Part shown: one piece after another, positions 37,380-49,563 of the stretch
Layout of the letters: every line of letters starts with the position of its first letter
Position numbering within the stretch: the first letter of the stretch is position 1
From: Eudromia elegans
Lineage: Eukaryota; Chordata; Aves; Tinamiformes; Tinamidae
Length of the DNA: 64,000 nucleotides
Assembly: GCA_003342815.1 (NCBI GenBank)
Contig: PTEX01000024.1
Span: 3,547,517 to 3,611,516, forward strand
Reading direction: 5' to 3'
Notes under the pieces: generated by a model
The model's database searches: none
Told to the model about the DNA's origin: nothing
The model's input: only the letters and a program-made list of their open reading frames with translations
Program-made: the position numbers and the translations under genes

Positions 37380-38060
37380 CTAGCTAATATGGATAATTTA
37401 GCTGAGATTTAGTTTCATCCAACTATATTTTATAAAAGCAGTTAAAAATTCTTGAAGAGGGTAAACTGATGATATGCAATGCTGAATTAATATCAGTTCC
37501 CTAAAGAATTAATCCATTATTTTTCACAGTTGAAGTTTATTGAAAATCCTCTTGAACAGTGTGACAAGACTAAAAGAAAAACACATTAAAGAAACCCACA
37601 TTAATACTGAACACAACAGTATAAAAACACTGAGTATTTTTTTTGTTCATATCCTGATTGAACCAAATCATTAAGCCTACACAAATCAGGTGAAAGACTT
37701 TCGATCCAGACTGATTAGAAATGTTCCTTATGAAACAGTCTGGAGGTGCTTTAATATGCATGCTGCAACCTTGCAGTAGACTTACTAGTCTTGTACTAAC
37801 AAGACAACGTGCACTCAAAAGCGCAAACACATCGGAAGCGTTGATGACAATTGGTGTTTATTACCCTCAGTATCATCCTGAATAACCCCCAGCATGATTA
37901 ACTGTAAACAGGAGTGTCAGGCAGCAAATACAAATAAGCAAACTTGCTAATCATAATCATTAGAAGGCAGCTGTAGCCTGGAGAGACTTCAGACCTCAAG
38001 GAGCAGAGAAGCAGGTATGCACCAGCTTTGCAATTCTGCATACGGTCCCAGGAGCACTTG
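37380..38060. promoter_or_regulatory. Candidate conserved non-coding block with forkhead-type sites
   Basis: Repeat-free block with GTTTATTA at 37856-37863 and TGTAAACA at 37903-37910, both forkhead-type cores, plus AAATAAGCAAAC near 37935 and several TAAT/ATTA cores from 37490 to 37960. The 86-codon minus frame at 37570-37830 overlaps it and has no domain. Evidence is motif-level only. Confidence 0.3.
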
Positions 38061-41000
38061 AGTAAATTTTAGCATTTGATTTATGTGTTGTGATTATCTA
38101 CTACTTTCAAATTTATGCAAGTATTCTATGTATTATTTGCATTTAAATGTGGCTCAAAGCAAAACTTGCTGCAGATTCCAAAACTTTTCATTCTTTAGTT
38201 GGGCTCAGCGATCCAGATATTTCTGCTTTCACATAACAGGAAATCCAGTCCTGAGCTCTGTATTGTATATCATTCCTTGTTGTAAAAATATACTTGGAAT
38301 GATCCTTTCCTTCAGGAAAATGTTTAGATATGTGAATTTGATTGCTTTGCTTGGATCTTTTTATTTTAGAGTAAAATAGGTCTTTATTTTTAGGAAGAAA
38401 GAAGGGGAGGGGGTTCGGCAAACATAGAGGACTCCTCCTGTGCAAAACTTGCTATTTAGTAATCTAAAGCTTATGTGTGTTTTTTGTTGAGCAGTCAAGT
38501 AAATTTAAAAGAAATTAAATTTTGGAGTTGAGAGTCTACTACGTATTGAACTGAGGAGTTTCCTTGTTTAAAGAAGTTTCTGGTTTTATTCTCATCTTGC
38601 AGCTCAGAGCTATCCCTATCAAATAATAAAAGAAAGAGCAACGAGGTAAAAGAATGAAGCAAAAAAGACAGATTTTTGTAAGTGTTAGCTGTGGGGCTTT
38701 CTTGTCCTTCAACATTGATTTTACTAAATGCCATAGGCATAATTCTATTCATTCTTGGGAAGTGATTCCCTAAACTGCAATATAAGACTTAGCTTATCAC
38801 CTTAAAGACAATCTTAGTCATTCCGGAAATCTCATAAGGGAGTCTCATAGGAAACATTCCTTTCATTTGCTTACTCTGATTGAGTTTCTTTTATCACGCT
38901 AACCAAAGACAGCTTGCTTATTTTTATGCATTCCTGCCCCTGTCCTATTCATAAATCATCCTTAAAGAGGCCTCACAATATCACAAACATAGCATTTTAA
39001 ACCATATATTAAAACAATCATCACTAACTGGAGGGGGAAAACAGCACTGGAAGTATAACAGTATCACAATATATGTGTACATATAGAATCTTACAAATAT
39101 GCTTGCAATATTCACTGTGGATTAAGAGTCCTGTTTCATTCAAGGGTTAATGAATCTAGAGATTGAATGAAAATCTGTGGAATCTGCTGGCTTGGTTATA
39201 TTTCACACACAATTTCAAATTTCAAAAACATAGTGTGAGAAGGAATTTTTAAGAAGAATTGTATTTCTGGAACATGTAGGAATGCAGCATAATCACTATT
39301 GGCAATATGAGCAGTTAGTGGTAGTTGTGTCCTTTGCTTTTGTCGCTTGTCCTACTTGAATGTGGTCTCAGTATTAGTCCATAATGATTTGAGTCCTAAA
39401 GCTAGGAAAACACAAGAAAAATTAGAGAAATAGCAGATTAATCTCTTCTTGGCTGTGTAAACATAATTCTGTATATTGAATTGAGGGCTTGCTAATCCCT
39501 TACAATCATGTTTCTTCCAATTAAGTTGCAGGGCTCTAAATACTTTCAATCACAGGAGGCTGAAGAACTAAGTGCAGTGTCAGGAAGGGGAGGAGGGTAG
39601 TAATCCTAAATGAAAGTAATTTTATTAGGCAAGAAAGCAAGCAGCAAACACAAGTTCTGAATTGGAGAAGTTCAGAAAATAAAAGATTCTGCAAAATGCT
39701 CTGACCCCCCTAGGGAAGTGAAGAAATAAAATCGGGATTTTCAGCTTGATTAAAGTTTGATTTATGAGCTGCTTTTTTGTTACCAGCAGTGGAACAGGAG
39801 GAGGAGAAAAAGGATTTAACTTGTAAGGGAGAAAATTCTTTTGAAAATTGCCTTCAAGTTCATGGAGTTTAAGGGAAAAAAAAAAAAATAGTGACAAATG
39901 GAACTGTTTAGTGAGTACTCCCCTTCTTGCCTCCAGTCTCCAAACAAATCCCCAGTTAGTAATAAGTTATGAGAGAGAAATAATGTTAAAAAAAAATGAA
40001 TGACTGATTCGACTTACCATTATTGTTCCAGAGTAAATGGCTTAATAGTGGGGCAAACCTCCTCTATTTATATTCTATGCAGTTTTACTTTGATGCCTTT
40101 AAAAAGCCATCAAGCAATCTGGAGCATGATCGCCAGCTTGTTTTCCACTATGTGGGGCCTTTTTTGTACAGAGGTTAAGTGTAGGAGGGCAGGATGTGGA
40201 AACAATTTGCAAGAGTTTGCTGGATCTCGGTGTTTTTTGTTTTTGTGTTTTCTTTTTTTTTTTTTTTTTGCTTTTACACAACGAACTAAGCTAAGGAGAG
40301 TGCAGAATACTAAGAGCTCATTAGTAATGACTAGTTTTTTCTCTTCTGGGAAGGGATGTGGTTAAAGCTGGGTTTGGCAGGCAGCTATGGCATGGGTCCG
40401 TTCTTGCTCTGAGCACGCAAAGATTTCTCCCCATGTTTCATAAAGTTCTCCAGGCCTCAGCCCAGTTTTGGAGGGGGTGAGTTAAGCTACAGGCTGAAGG
40501 CTTCGGCGATCCTAAATCAGGGCTGCTGCCTCTTTCCCTGCCAGCGTTAGGCTGGCGAGTGCAGGACCCACCAGCGTAAGGAAACAAGCTGTTTGGCCAG
40601 GTCTGCTGCTCCAAGCAGATGCTCTAATGGAACAGTGGTGACGTCCGAAAATAGACCCAAAGAAAGAAGCTATATTAAAATTTACCAATTCTTCAGTGCA
40701 CTGAAAGATTAAAGATAATGCTGTCATGCTTTGCAGGAAGGAGTGGGCTCACATTGGTTTATAAGAGGAAAGTTACTGCTGTAGAACATCTTTTGAAATT
40801 TTGGAGTAAATGATGGAGTGAAGTTGCTTTTCAATTTGGATTGACTCAGACACTGAAAATGTTGAGCTGTCATCATAAAAATTCAGTTAGCTTCTGCTTC
40901 AGTAACCTTATACCTTCCTTTTGTAGATAAAGGACCAACGCTGTGTAAAGGGAAAATTTACAGGCAGGGTTTTGTCCCTGAAGTGACAGCATTAGAACTT

Positions 41001-42179
41001 GTTCCTCAGAAGTTTTAAATGCTGAAATCCACAATAAGATAACTTTGACCACTTTGCAATCTTGTATGAATTTAAATTTTGAATTATAAAGAGACTCCAA
41101 AAATTTCATGATAGTAAGAATGGCTTCTTCACTGTAGTATTACATGTAATAATTTAACTTTCCAGTTGTGCATTTGTCAAAGAGTAAAACATAGTAATAT
41201 GCAGCAGCTCTTGCTGTTGGCCATCTGTCACCCATAATCAGTCATCTTTTACTTTCCAATATTTATTTATTCACTCTTTTTTTCATGTATATAGTATTGG
41301 GCTGGATGCAGCAACTATACATACTGGAGTATGTAAATTTACAGATGTCAATGTAATGCCAAGTGCCTGGGGTCCACTCTAATGTCTTCCCTGGGCTTTT
41401 CTTTATTGGAGTATATGTAGTAGCTAGTTTTTGCATGTAAGGGTTTGTTCTTAGAGCCATCCTACCCTTCAGATGACATGACTGTCAGTCTGGTGTTTCA
41501 ATGGGCTGCCCCTTAACCGCTTAAAGAAGCTGGACTGCCATCCTATTCCTGCCAGCATCAATCTTCTGGAAGAGAAGTGGGCCTAAGTGCTACTGATAAG
41601 GGTTATCCGTAATTCAGCACAGAAAGCAGAAACTTTCGGGGTAAAAATTCTGCCCTCTCATATCTCTTCTTGGTGCTATTTTATTTTTAATGTACCCTTA
41701 CGAGATGGCTTTGAACTCTAGATGCACATAAAAGAGCCTCTAGCCATATGTCCTACAAAAAACAAGTAGACCTCATTTAATCATTCTTTTTATTCCTCTG
41801 ACTTGAGCACGATCTCCGCTCCACTTTAACTGATGGAGCCTGTACTTTCACTTCACCTAAATTTATTCTTGACATAAATTCAGTAGAACACGCAGCAGAA
41901 CAGATTTCCAAAGTGGAGTAATAACCACATTTTTCAGTCTACCACATACAGAGGCAAAAATTTCAGCTTCTTAGTGACAAAATTGTTTTACATTTTCAAC
42001 AAACATGATGATTTTTCCTCCTGCTTATTAAAGTATCAACTAATTCACAGTATGTCCAGTACAGAGCAGATGTTATTTTACACGAGCGTTGCACCTTTCG
42101 TGTCAGAAGGATGTATTTTTAAATGCTTACCACCATGTTGCGTGAAGGTGATGAGTTTTTTTTTGTCATGTTCTCTTTG
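38061..42179. other. Intergenic sequence, no gene seen
   Basis: Mostly AT-rich and stop-dense. T17 lies at 40253-40269 and an A-run near 39876-39888. A small GC-richer patch lies at about 40440-40620. The 121-codon plus frame at 40000-40365 crosses the T17 tract and has no domain, so it is not called. No repeat family is recognised. Confidence 0.55.
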
Positions 42180-42429
42180 AACAGAAAATGGACTGTTCTG
42201 CTTGGAACAGAAGCTGCTGAGCAGGGAACTTAATTTATGCATTGCCATTAACAATGATATTTCCTTCTCCTTGGCCCCCCGCGGGTTATCATTATGCTTT
42301 CCATGATGACAATTACGGATATTCAGATTAACAGATTTATTACCTATGAAGTTAAGAACATGGGGCTGCTCGGATTGGGGGGGAGGTAATCTGTCCTCGC
42401 TGGCGAGCCAAGGCAGTAATTGACGTTGG
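42180..42429. promoter_or_regulatory. Candidate enhancer-like block abutting a CpG island
   Basis: Repeat-free sequence with CCATTAACAATG near 42246 (a SOX-like AACAAT core next to an ATTA core), GATGACAATTACGG near 42305 and several further ATTA/TAAT cores. It passes within a few bases into the CpG island at 42430. The minus-strand 216-codon open frame spans both, but its composition changes abruptly at the boundary. Inference only. Confidence 0.3.
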
Positions 42430-42770
42430 AGTTTGCTGCAGTGCCGCGCGGCGCGCGCCGCTCCGGGGCCGTGTAGACGAGGCCAGCGCACCCTCTCGTG
42501 GCAAAGCACAAAAGCTCGCGCGGGAGCCGGGACATCCCGGGCGGCTTTGGAAGCAGGGCAGAGCCGTGGTTGTCCTAGAAGCCGTGGCTCCAGAGGCCGG
42601 CCGTGGAAGCAAGCGTGCGTGGAGAGCGCGTGGGAGCGCGCTGCCCACCCGCCTTTGATGTGCTGCACGCGGAGCGGAGTCGCAGACGTCTCGGCGAGGT
42701 CGCAGGTTAGCAGCAGCGCTGCTGTCACGTCGTGCCGTGGCCGTGCCGTGTCATTTCCCCGTTGTGATTA
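42430..42770. promoter_or_regulatory. Strong small CpG island
   Basis: The richest CpG stretch in the window: roughly forty CpGs in about 310 bp by eye, including GCCGCGCGGCGCGCGCCGC, CTCGCGCGGG and several GAGCGCG strings. The flanks are AT-rich and CpG-poor, so the edges are sharp. No TATA box is obvious. Frames on both strands are open because stops are rare (216 and 98 codons minus, 112 plus). It may be an unannotated promoter or an orphan CpG island. Retention of so many CpGs suggests the germline DNA is unmethylated here. Confidence 0.7.
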
Positions 42771-43882
42771 ACTGCGCTTTGCCAGGAACCCCTTTCTCAG
42801 TAAAATGCAATAGCAGAATTAACAGTTTCCTTTTGTGTTGCTCTTATTTCATTGTAACTGTGGACTTCAGTCTGTCTCGTCCAAATTGGTTAAATGTTAA
42901 AGCAATTTGGCCTCTGTTCAGCTCCAGTTTCTGCTTTCAGAACCCAAAGACTGTGAAGTCTGTCTTACTAAAGGGTAAACTCCACTTTATTTTCTGTTAT
43001 ATCAGCTAATTTCTGGGGGGTTCTCATAATGTCATGTCTTCAAGGAGATTGCAATGAGTGTTTTAAAGTTCAGGCCAAACATGTGAATTTGCTGGTCGTG
43101 TTACGGTATTAATTAGAGCTAACTGAGATCTAGTCAAAATGTCTCAGCTTTACAGTTCAGAAAACAAAAAGTCTCACCCACGATTGATCAGAAGCTTTAG
43201 ACAAATTCCACATGAAGTGTATTTAGAGTGGAAAGTGGGATTCCGCTGCTGAATTTCTAGCTGCTCCATCGATGCATTATTTTTAGCATAAGCATGTCAC
43301 TTAACCTGCAATTCTTTCTTTAATAATGATTATCATATTGCTCACATTTTTATAGGGGCATAGGGGCACCTAATTGCATTTACATTTGGCAGGCTCCGAG
43401 ATGGCAGAAGGTATTTTAATATGTAATAAGGTATTATTACTTGAATGAAAACAGCTCGTATTTTCAAGTGTCCTCTGTGGGGTGTAGCATCTGCTCCTAG
43501 CAGCCAATCCGCAGAGAAGGGCGACCAGACCACAAACAAATAGAACACATGTAACCTAAACCCAGTCCTAAGATGCTCGGATTCCTTTTAATGATATAAG
43601 ACCATAATTGCATAGGTAGCAGTGCAGTACAGATTATCCAAATGATTAACTCCACTTAACCCAACTCTGGGGAAAAGGGCTCCTGTACAACTCATTCAGA
43701 TTTGTTACAGAATTGCATACACGATTTTGAGACACTTTCATCTGTGCTACTAGTTTTGGTCGACTTTGATTCCCCAGTTGGTTAGATTGGGTGATTCCTA
43801 TGTGAGATTAAATGCCCCAAAGGCTTTCTGTTTTCTTTAATTTGCTAATGCACCCATTCTTTGGACTATCCATCAAATTACA
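42771..43882. other. Intergenic sequence, no gene seen
   Basis: AT-rich, non-repetitive. The 43560-43660 part carries a cluster of TAAT/ATTA cores and may be another regulatory element, but the evidence is thin. The 90-codon plus frame at 42737-43009 has no recognisable domain. Confidence 0.5.
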
Positions 43883-43956
43883 TTTTCTGAGATAACCTGC
43901 TCAGCTTGTGGACCATATGTTTTCTCAGATAACCTGCTCAACTGTGACTCACTCAT
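43883..43956. repeat. 37-bp tandem duplication
   Basis: TTTTCT(G/C)AGATAACCTG at 43883-43899 recurs at 43920-43936, and identity continues through GCTCA (20 of 21 bases). The remaining part of each 37-bp unit is diverged. The second copy ends 16 bp before the T/C tract. Confidence 0.8.
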
Positions 43957-43972
43957 TGGGATATGTTCTTTC

Positions 43973-44004
43973 TTTTTTTTTTTCCCCCCCCCCCCCCCCC
44001 CCCC
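43973..44004. repeat. T11C21 homopolymer pair
   Basis: Eleven T residues pass directly into twenty-one C residues. The G21 complement is quadruplex-prone and the C-run could form an i-motif. Array length is probably unstable and assembly accuracy uncertain. Confidence 0.85.
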
Positions 44005-44329
44005 GAAACAAACTGACTTTATTATAAACCATGTATTAGCTCATTTTTTGACAAGTGAACTTCTAGCCTGACTTACTACGTTATTGGTCACCGAAATACT
44101 GCTTTGGAATACACAATTTTTTCAGGCTGCCTGAAAATTCAAGTTATGTAACATTAGTAAAAGAAGATACAAACGTTTGTGTGTGTATGAGTATAATACA
44201 TTCCTGAGTATCCTAAGTACTTTTTACTTTTTTTTTTTTTTTTAAAATACTTCAAGGCTCCTAAACACATAGAGTAAGTAAAAACCCTGCAGAAATATAT
44301 TTTGTTTTGGTCAGCTGGCAGAACTGAGG

Positions 44330-44820
44330 GGAGTTCTCCAGACTGCGTTCAGGATGCCCCGCGTGGCCAGGCATGCTGCAGGGGTGGTTCACGCGGTGTG
44401 TGGCTGGTTGGTACTGGATGCCCGTGTCAGCATTTCCGATCCCAATCGCAGCCTTCCTCATGGCTGTGAGCACTGTGCCAACGGCAGAGCCCACTGGTCA
44501 TTCCCTATGGTGCCACAACAGTCACAGTCCAGTGCAGCCCGTGGTTGACCATCCCCCTGATGTGTTGGGTTCACTCCCTTTAACTCCTTATGGGGCATTG
44601 GTTTGGTATGGGGGTATTGCTTTGGTTTATTCATATTTCGGGCTCTCTAAATGGTGTCTTTCACTGTAAGAGTGTGGCTGGGTACAGGCTGTGGTGACCG
44701 TTCCCCAAGCAGGTGAATGTCCAGGATGGAGGATGAGCCTTGCACAGCCTGGCCAGGGAAGAGGCAACAGCAGGGACCATGCGGGTCAATCTCGCAAGCT
44801 CTCATCTGCCGGGGATCCAC
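44330..44820. other. GC-richer patch of unknown origin
   Basis: About 490 bp of balanced-to-GC-rich sequence between AT-rich flanks, with a moderate number of CpGs (for example near 44360, 44390 and 44440). The plus-strand 98-codon frame and minus-strand 77-codon frame show no domain I know. It could be a decayed mobile-element fragment or a regulatory island, and I cannot assign it. Confidence 0.4.
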
Positions 44821-44825
44821 CCCAT

Positions 44826-45130
44826 CTTTATTTATTAGCTGATATATTTTGATGAAGGGCAGTAGTCATGGACCTGATAGCAAAAACATTAATTAGATTC
44901 TTGATCACTTTCCTGACTGTGGCTCAGCAGTAGTAAAATACTACTACATTACTTATTGCTTCTTTAATTGCCACTGGCTTATAGGTGAATGCACTGTTGA
45001 TTTACTGCCGGAATATCCTGCGTATTTGCAAGCAGCCACTGGTGTTCTTATCAGCTGCGCTGAACAAGTAAACCAGGAAAGCATGCAAAAAATTAACAAC
45101 TTGTAAACAGGCAAACATGTTTTTAAGTGG
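44826..45130. promoter_or_regulatory. Candidate conserved non-coding element next to a GC-rich patch
   Basis: Repeat-free block with CATTAATTAG at 44888-44897, a perfect inverted repeat AGTAGTA-aaa-TACTACT at 44929-44945 and a forkhead-type TGTAAACA at 45102-45109. It starts within about 10 bp of the GC-rich patch. Inferred from motif content. Confidence 0.3.
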
Positions 45131-45484
45131 GTTTCCTGTTTTCTGAAATTTTTAAATGCTTTTGGAGCTCTGTACTTTCAGATACGTCACATGCAGTTTT
45201 GCCAGTCCCTTGGAAATTAATTCCTTATGATTTCATCTACTCCTGTATGTAACCTGTATCTCCCTACTGTGAAGATATTTTTCCATATTTTTCTGTTCTG
45301 GTTTGCTTTTAGCTAAATATTTTAAGATTAGCTTGTGCTACAAAACTGAGCAGAAAGAAAAATCTATTCCTAGTCAATTTGGTCAGATTAAGGGAATAAA
45401 GAACTTGCTTTAATCAAATAGATATCTATTGTTTAACTATTCTATATATTTCTCTTTTAAGCTGTGTAAGCAGAGCTTTGTAAA

Positions 45485-45505
45485 CAACAACAACAACAAC
45501 AACAA
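45485..45505. repeat. (CAA)7 microsatellite
   Basis: Seven uninterrupted CAA units. Confidence 0.9.
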
Positions 45506-46919
45506 AGATCCTACAGTAAACAGAGTATATAAGCATTTAAAATTATAAGCTTTTGTTAAAATTAACTAAAATATCGTCCAAGGGTAAACTGAGCTTTACT
45601 TCCTAGTGCTTCTGGGTGAATGCAATATAACAACAAACTAAGTGACGCAATAGTGACCAGTAGGAAAAACAAACCTGCCGGTTAAGCTGGTTTTCTGCTG
45701 TAGTTTATGAATCTTTGGTTGTCTTTTTGATTATCTGGATAATACCTCTGCAGTCCTGTAACCAGAAACAAATCCCTGTCCATAGCAAGAAAACTGAGGA
45801 AATCTCATTCTTCGGAATAGTTGTAATTAATTTCAATGGATAAAATGTTTCTGGGCAAAACAGGAAACACTTCTGAGTGCAACTCACTAATTCTGTACTT
45901 TTTCGTACCCAACTTAAACCAGAAATAGTGAGTTTTTTAAAAAGGAGCTTTTATTCACCACAGTGTCATAATAAAGTACTCTCTTTTTCAACTGAGGCAG
46001 TTTCAAAAGCACTTGAGATGAGTCCGAGAAGGATGTTTCAGCTCCTTAGCCCCTGGCTTATCCTCCCAGCTTGGACATGAGTCCCTGTGGGCTACCGGAG
46101 GGAGGAAGGTCTCACCCTCCGCTGGGCTTTGGTCTTAGGTTCCTACTCCCAGTCTTGTGTTTCCTGTCTTTGCCAGACTGGTTGGTTTGTCTTCAAGCAA
46201 TTTATTTTTAAAGCATTTGGTTAACTTACCCTCTCTTTTAGTATTCACAGTCCAAATTATTTCATTTTAAGTGACCTGAAAGGCTCCCTTGTGCCCATAA
46301 ATAACATAAATCAAAAGAAGAAGATAGGTTTTGAATGGCTGTGCTCTGGTGGTTACTCACTAACGTTTAAGGTAACATAATTAATTACTCAGTTTCTTAA
46401 GAGAGCTGTAATGCTGACTGTTGTAACACAAGAACATGGAAGAGCTATAGCCGTGTTTTCTGTTGCTATTACTGCTGGATTTGTATGAGGAGGGGAAAAA
46501 TCTCAACTACAATTACTTGTATTATTAAGCCATGGCTAAAGGGTGATTGCAGATCTGTGGATTTACAGATAGCAATCCCTTCATCACTCAGTTGTGTGTT
46601 TTATGAGCATGGGATTTGTACGCGGTGATAGTTGCTATGGTATCCACATGTGTACCAGTAAGATTGGGGGAGAAGTGTGATTTATGTTAACAACAAACTG
46701 AATTAAAAAAAAAAAAACTTGGTCCAGAGGTGATTGGTAAATTTTTAGCTGCGTTTCTCAAAAACAGCAACCTTTTTCTTTAGGTGTAAGGCTTTAATAC
46801 TGCTTTATTCTGCCCCCTCCTTGTCCTTTTGGTTGATATTGCCATGCAGATAATGATGATTTTGGACGTGTCTGTGATACTGGAGGTGGAATACCTTTAA
46901 TACACACATGCTGCTCTTT
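45506..46919. other. Intergenic sequence, no gene seen
   Basis: AT-rich, no frame above 67 codons, no recognisable repeat. An A12 tract lies near 46707. Confidence 0.6.
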
Positions 46920-47420
46920 GGCCTGTTACCTACTCCAACACGCTTTCCCCAATGCCAGAGTCTTCCTCAAATCCCACAGCCAGTGGGCTGGAAGGTAAAT
47001 CCCGACTTACGGAGCAGGAGACGCAGCCTTGCTAATGCATGCTTGAGGAGATACAGTGCTTGTGCACTGGCCCTGCAGTCACGTTGCAGTTCTTCCTATT
47101 GCACCTCATGCCTCCAGCTGCAGTAGCTGGCAGTAACTGGGTAGGAAGTCAGCCCGCTTGGCTCCTGCAGGAGCTTGCACCAGGTTGTCGGTGTGCGGGG
47201 TGTGCGCAGACACCAAATGCGGGTGCCCGTGACAGCCCCCTGGAGCCACCGAGCGAGAGCTGCGCTAGAAACGAGCTTTTCCTCTGCGGAGTTTGAATTC
47301 ACCTTCCTCCCCATTAAGAGAGGTGACCGCTTAATGCCACCTGTTTGGAGCCTTGCAGATCCACTCACCATCGGTGGTCCTGCACATGCCCGAGCAGCGG
47401 CTTACCTCTGCCATGAACTC
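46920..47420. other. GC-richer patch with CpG cluster
   Basis: GC-rich between AT-rich flanks, with a CpG cluster at about 47180-47290. Several overlapping frames of 72-91 codons on both strands have no domain. It abuts the AT-rich block starting near 47425. Possibly a weak orphan CpG island. Confidence 0.4.
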
Positions 47421-47424
47421 TAAT

Positions 47425-47575
47425 AGGTTAATCATTTGCATTGCACAGTCTAATTACTCCAGTTCAACACTTATTTACTTTGACTTCTAAGTGACTTAAT
47501 GAATGCCATTATCTGTATTTTATGGCTCCTTAAGGAGCAGCTCTAATAATATAACTTTATTTTTTTTAATATAGT
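47425..47575. promoter_or_regulatory. Candidate regulatory element with octamer and palindrome
   Basis: Contains GGTTAATC near 47427, the octamer ATTTGCAT at 47434-47441, CTAATTA near 47450 and the perfect palindrome GCTCCTTAAGGAGC at 47525-47538. The octamer plus TAAT grouping repeats what is seen at 11.0 kb. Motif evidence only. Confidence 0.35.
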
Positions 47576-49563
47576 AAATAGTACTGAAACAACTAAACAC
47601 TGCAAGAGTACTAGGCAGATAAGTAGCTTTCTAGCTGTTTGTAAGCAGGCCAGAAGCTGTTGAACTCACAATTTCTTAACTTCCCTGCATAGCTCGTGCC
47701 CAGCTTTATTCAGTAATTTTCCCTTTTGTTTTCATGTTACTTAGCCAGGATCTCAGCGTAGGGGAGGTCTTTCTCTTTTTGAAAAGAAGCTTCTACCAAA
47801 ATGAATTGAGATTTAAAAGCTTCAGAACCTGAATCCTGAACATGACAAATCAGAACTTCAGAATTTTCTTGTAAAAATATTTAGTTCCCCCTTTTAACAA
47901 AAATATCAACACTTTTTTTTTCTCTTCTACTTCTTCCTTCTGCCATCTCCTTTCCCTTGCAGGTATTGAATGCTTATAGCTGCCTATTGCTGTGCTTTCC
48001 CACTGTGTATTCATCCTTTGAGATACCAAGAGAACACTCTTCCTTTACAGGATATTATCCCTCTTGCTATTTTGTGTTGTCTATAATAGCTTTTTGCTCC
48101 AGCTTTATTACAATAGTTTTATTCTTCACTGTCGGAAAAGCTACTGAAATGCTATAAAGATGTAGGTGGAGGCAGCTGTATATAATGTTCTCCAAATATG
48201 ACATCTTTCTTGACCTTGGGCTTTGATTTTCAGAAACAAGTCATTAGGTTTAGGAGACCTGACAGTTCTTCTGTGTCATTAGGTATCTTTTGTGACAAAA
48301 ACATAATAAATGTAGCATAAAAATGCACTATCCACAAAGAAAGGAAGAGGGGCAGATGTCAGCCTCTTCTGTCACCCTTCTGTAAGGTCCTTGAAATACA
48401 GGTTGCTGATTGTCTCTAAGTGAACCTCATCCCTGGTAGGTAAGAACTGAGGGAGTATCTGAAGCTCTTGCTCTGACCTGTCGCCCCTCAGGGGCGCAGG
48501 GATGGCCTGTCCTGTGTGCAGCCTTCCAACCCACAAAGGCGTTCAGGGAAGTTCTGTGCAAGAGCCTGATAATTCCCATCTAGATAAGGCAACAACGCCT
48601 TTTGTTACGTCTGTTACAAAAATGATATCTGCAGTTGACTGTCCAAATATCATAGAACAGTATTTTAATTTATTTTCTTAGTTTTGACCGTATGGAATTG
48701 ATTATCTTTTCAGCTGTCTACATGCTTTTCAGTGCAAAGGTGAAACATTAAGCCTCTGGTCATAGCTGAAATATCCCCTATATATTTTGCAAACCAGTTT
48801 ACAGTCTCTGGATAAACAGTACTTCTAATGATGGAAAGTCCATTTTTTTTTCCCTCTAATAAATACTTTATATATCCATCAGTAATGGATGAACCATTTT
48901 TATCTTTTTCTTTCTTGAACCTGCTATCAATAGTTGTAAAATGGGAAGGTTGGTGCTTTTGTTCAGTCCCTTTCCTACCTAGGATCATTTTGTCCTTCAA
49001 CTTAACAATTACCAAGCTTCTGAAGTGAGCATCTTCTATCGTGACGTGTGACTTCTACTTAAAGCACAGGAAACATTTTTGACATTTGCTTTTTTTTATA
49101 AAGCGAATGCTTCCTCAAGAACTGCTGTAGTTGTTAAATATTTTCTTATTCTTTTAGGTGAATTAAAATTCTTGATTTTGTTTGTATTCCTAGATGGAAA
49201 AAAAGAAGAGAGGGAAAAATAAATAAACAGACACCCCTTCCATCTGCATGCATTCAAATCCTGTTCTTTTAATGTGATTTAATGGTTTCTGTCTTTGTTT
49301 TTATGGTCATTTGAATTTCCTAGTCCTCTTAGATTTTCATGTATATACCTCTACTGCCTTTTTCTTTTCTTACTTTTTGCAATGTTTTCCTTTTGTTAAG
49401 GAAGCTTACCAGCCTGTTCTACAGAATCCTTAATATTCTTGCTTTTCTTGCCTGAACATGATAAATGCCACAAATAGTCTGAAGAAGATCTGATTCCTAA
49501 CTTCCCTCTCTTTCCTGAAATCCAAAGAATTCATTCTCAGATTGGGTTATAACTCTGTTTCTC
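47576..49563. other. Intergenic sequence, no gene seen
   Basis: AT-rich. The 101-codon minus frame at 48710-49015 is the best open frame, and I recognise no domain in it. A small GC-richer patch lies at about 48470-48530. Confidence 0.5.

Noticed and set aside
44330..44820. Possible solo LTR or retroposed gene fragment
   Set aside because: No terminal TG...CA pair with target duplication, no polyadenylation tail and no recognisable coding match.
48505..48535. CAGCCTTCCAACCC, reminiscent of a CR1 3' end in reverse orientation
   Set aside because: The surrounding bases do not continue the CR1 pattern, and the terminal 8-bp repeats are absent.
48710..49015. 101-codon minus-strand frame
   Set aside because: The peptide looks mixed and plausible but matches no family I know. 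Length is within chance expectation for 64 kb.
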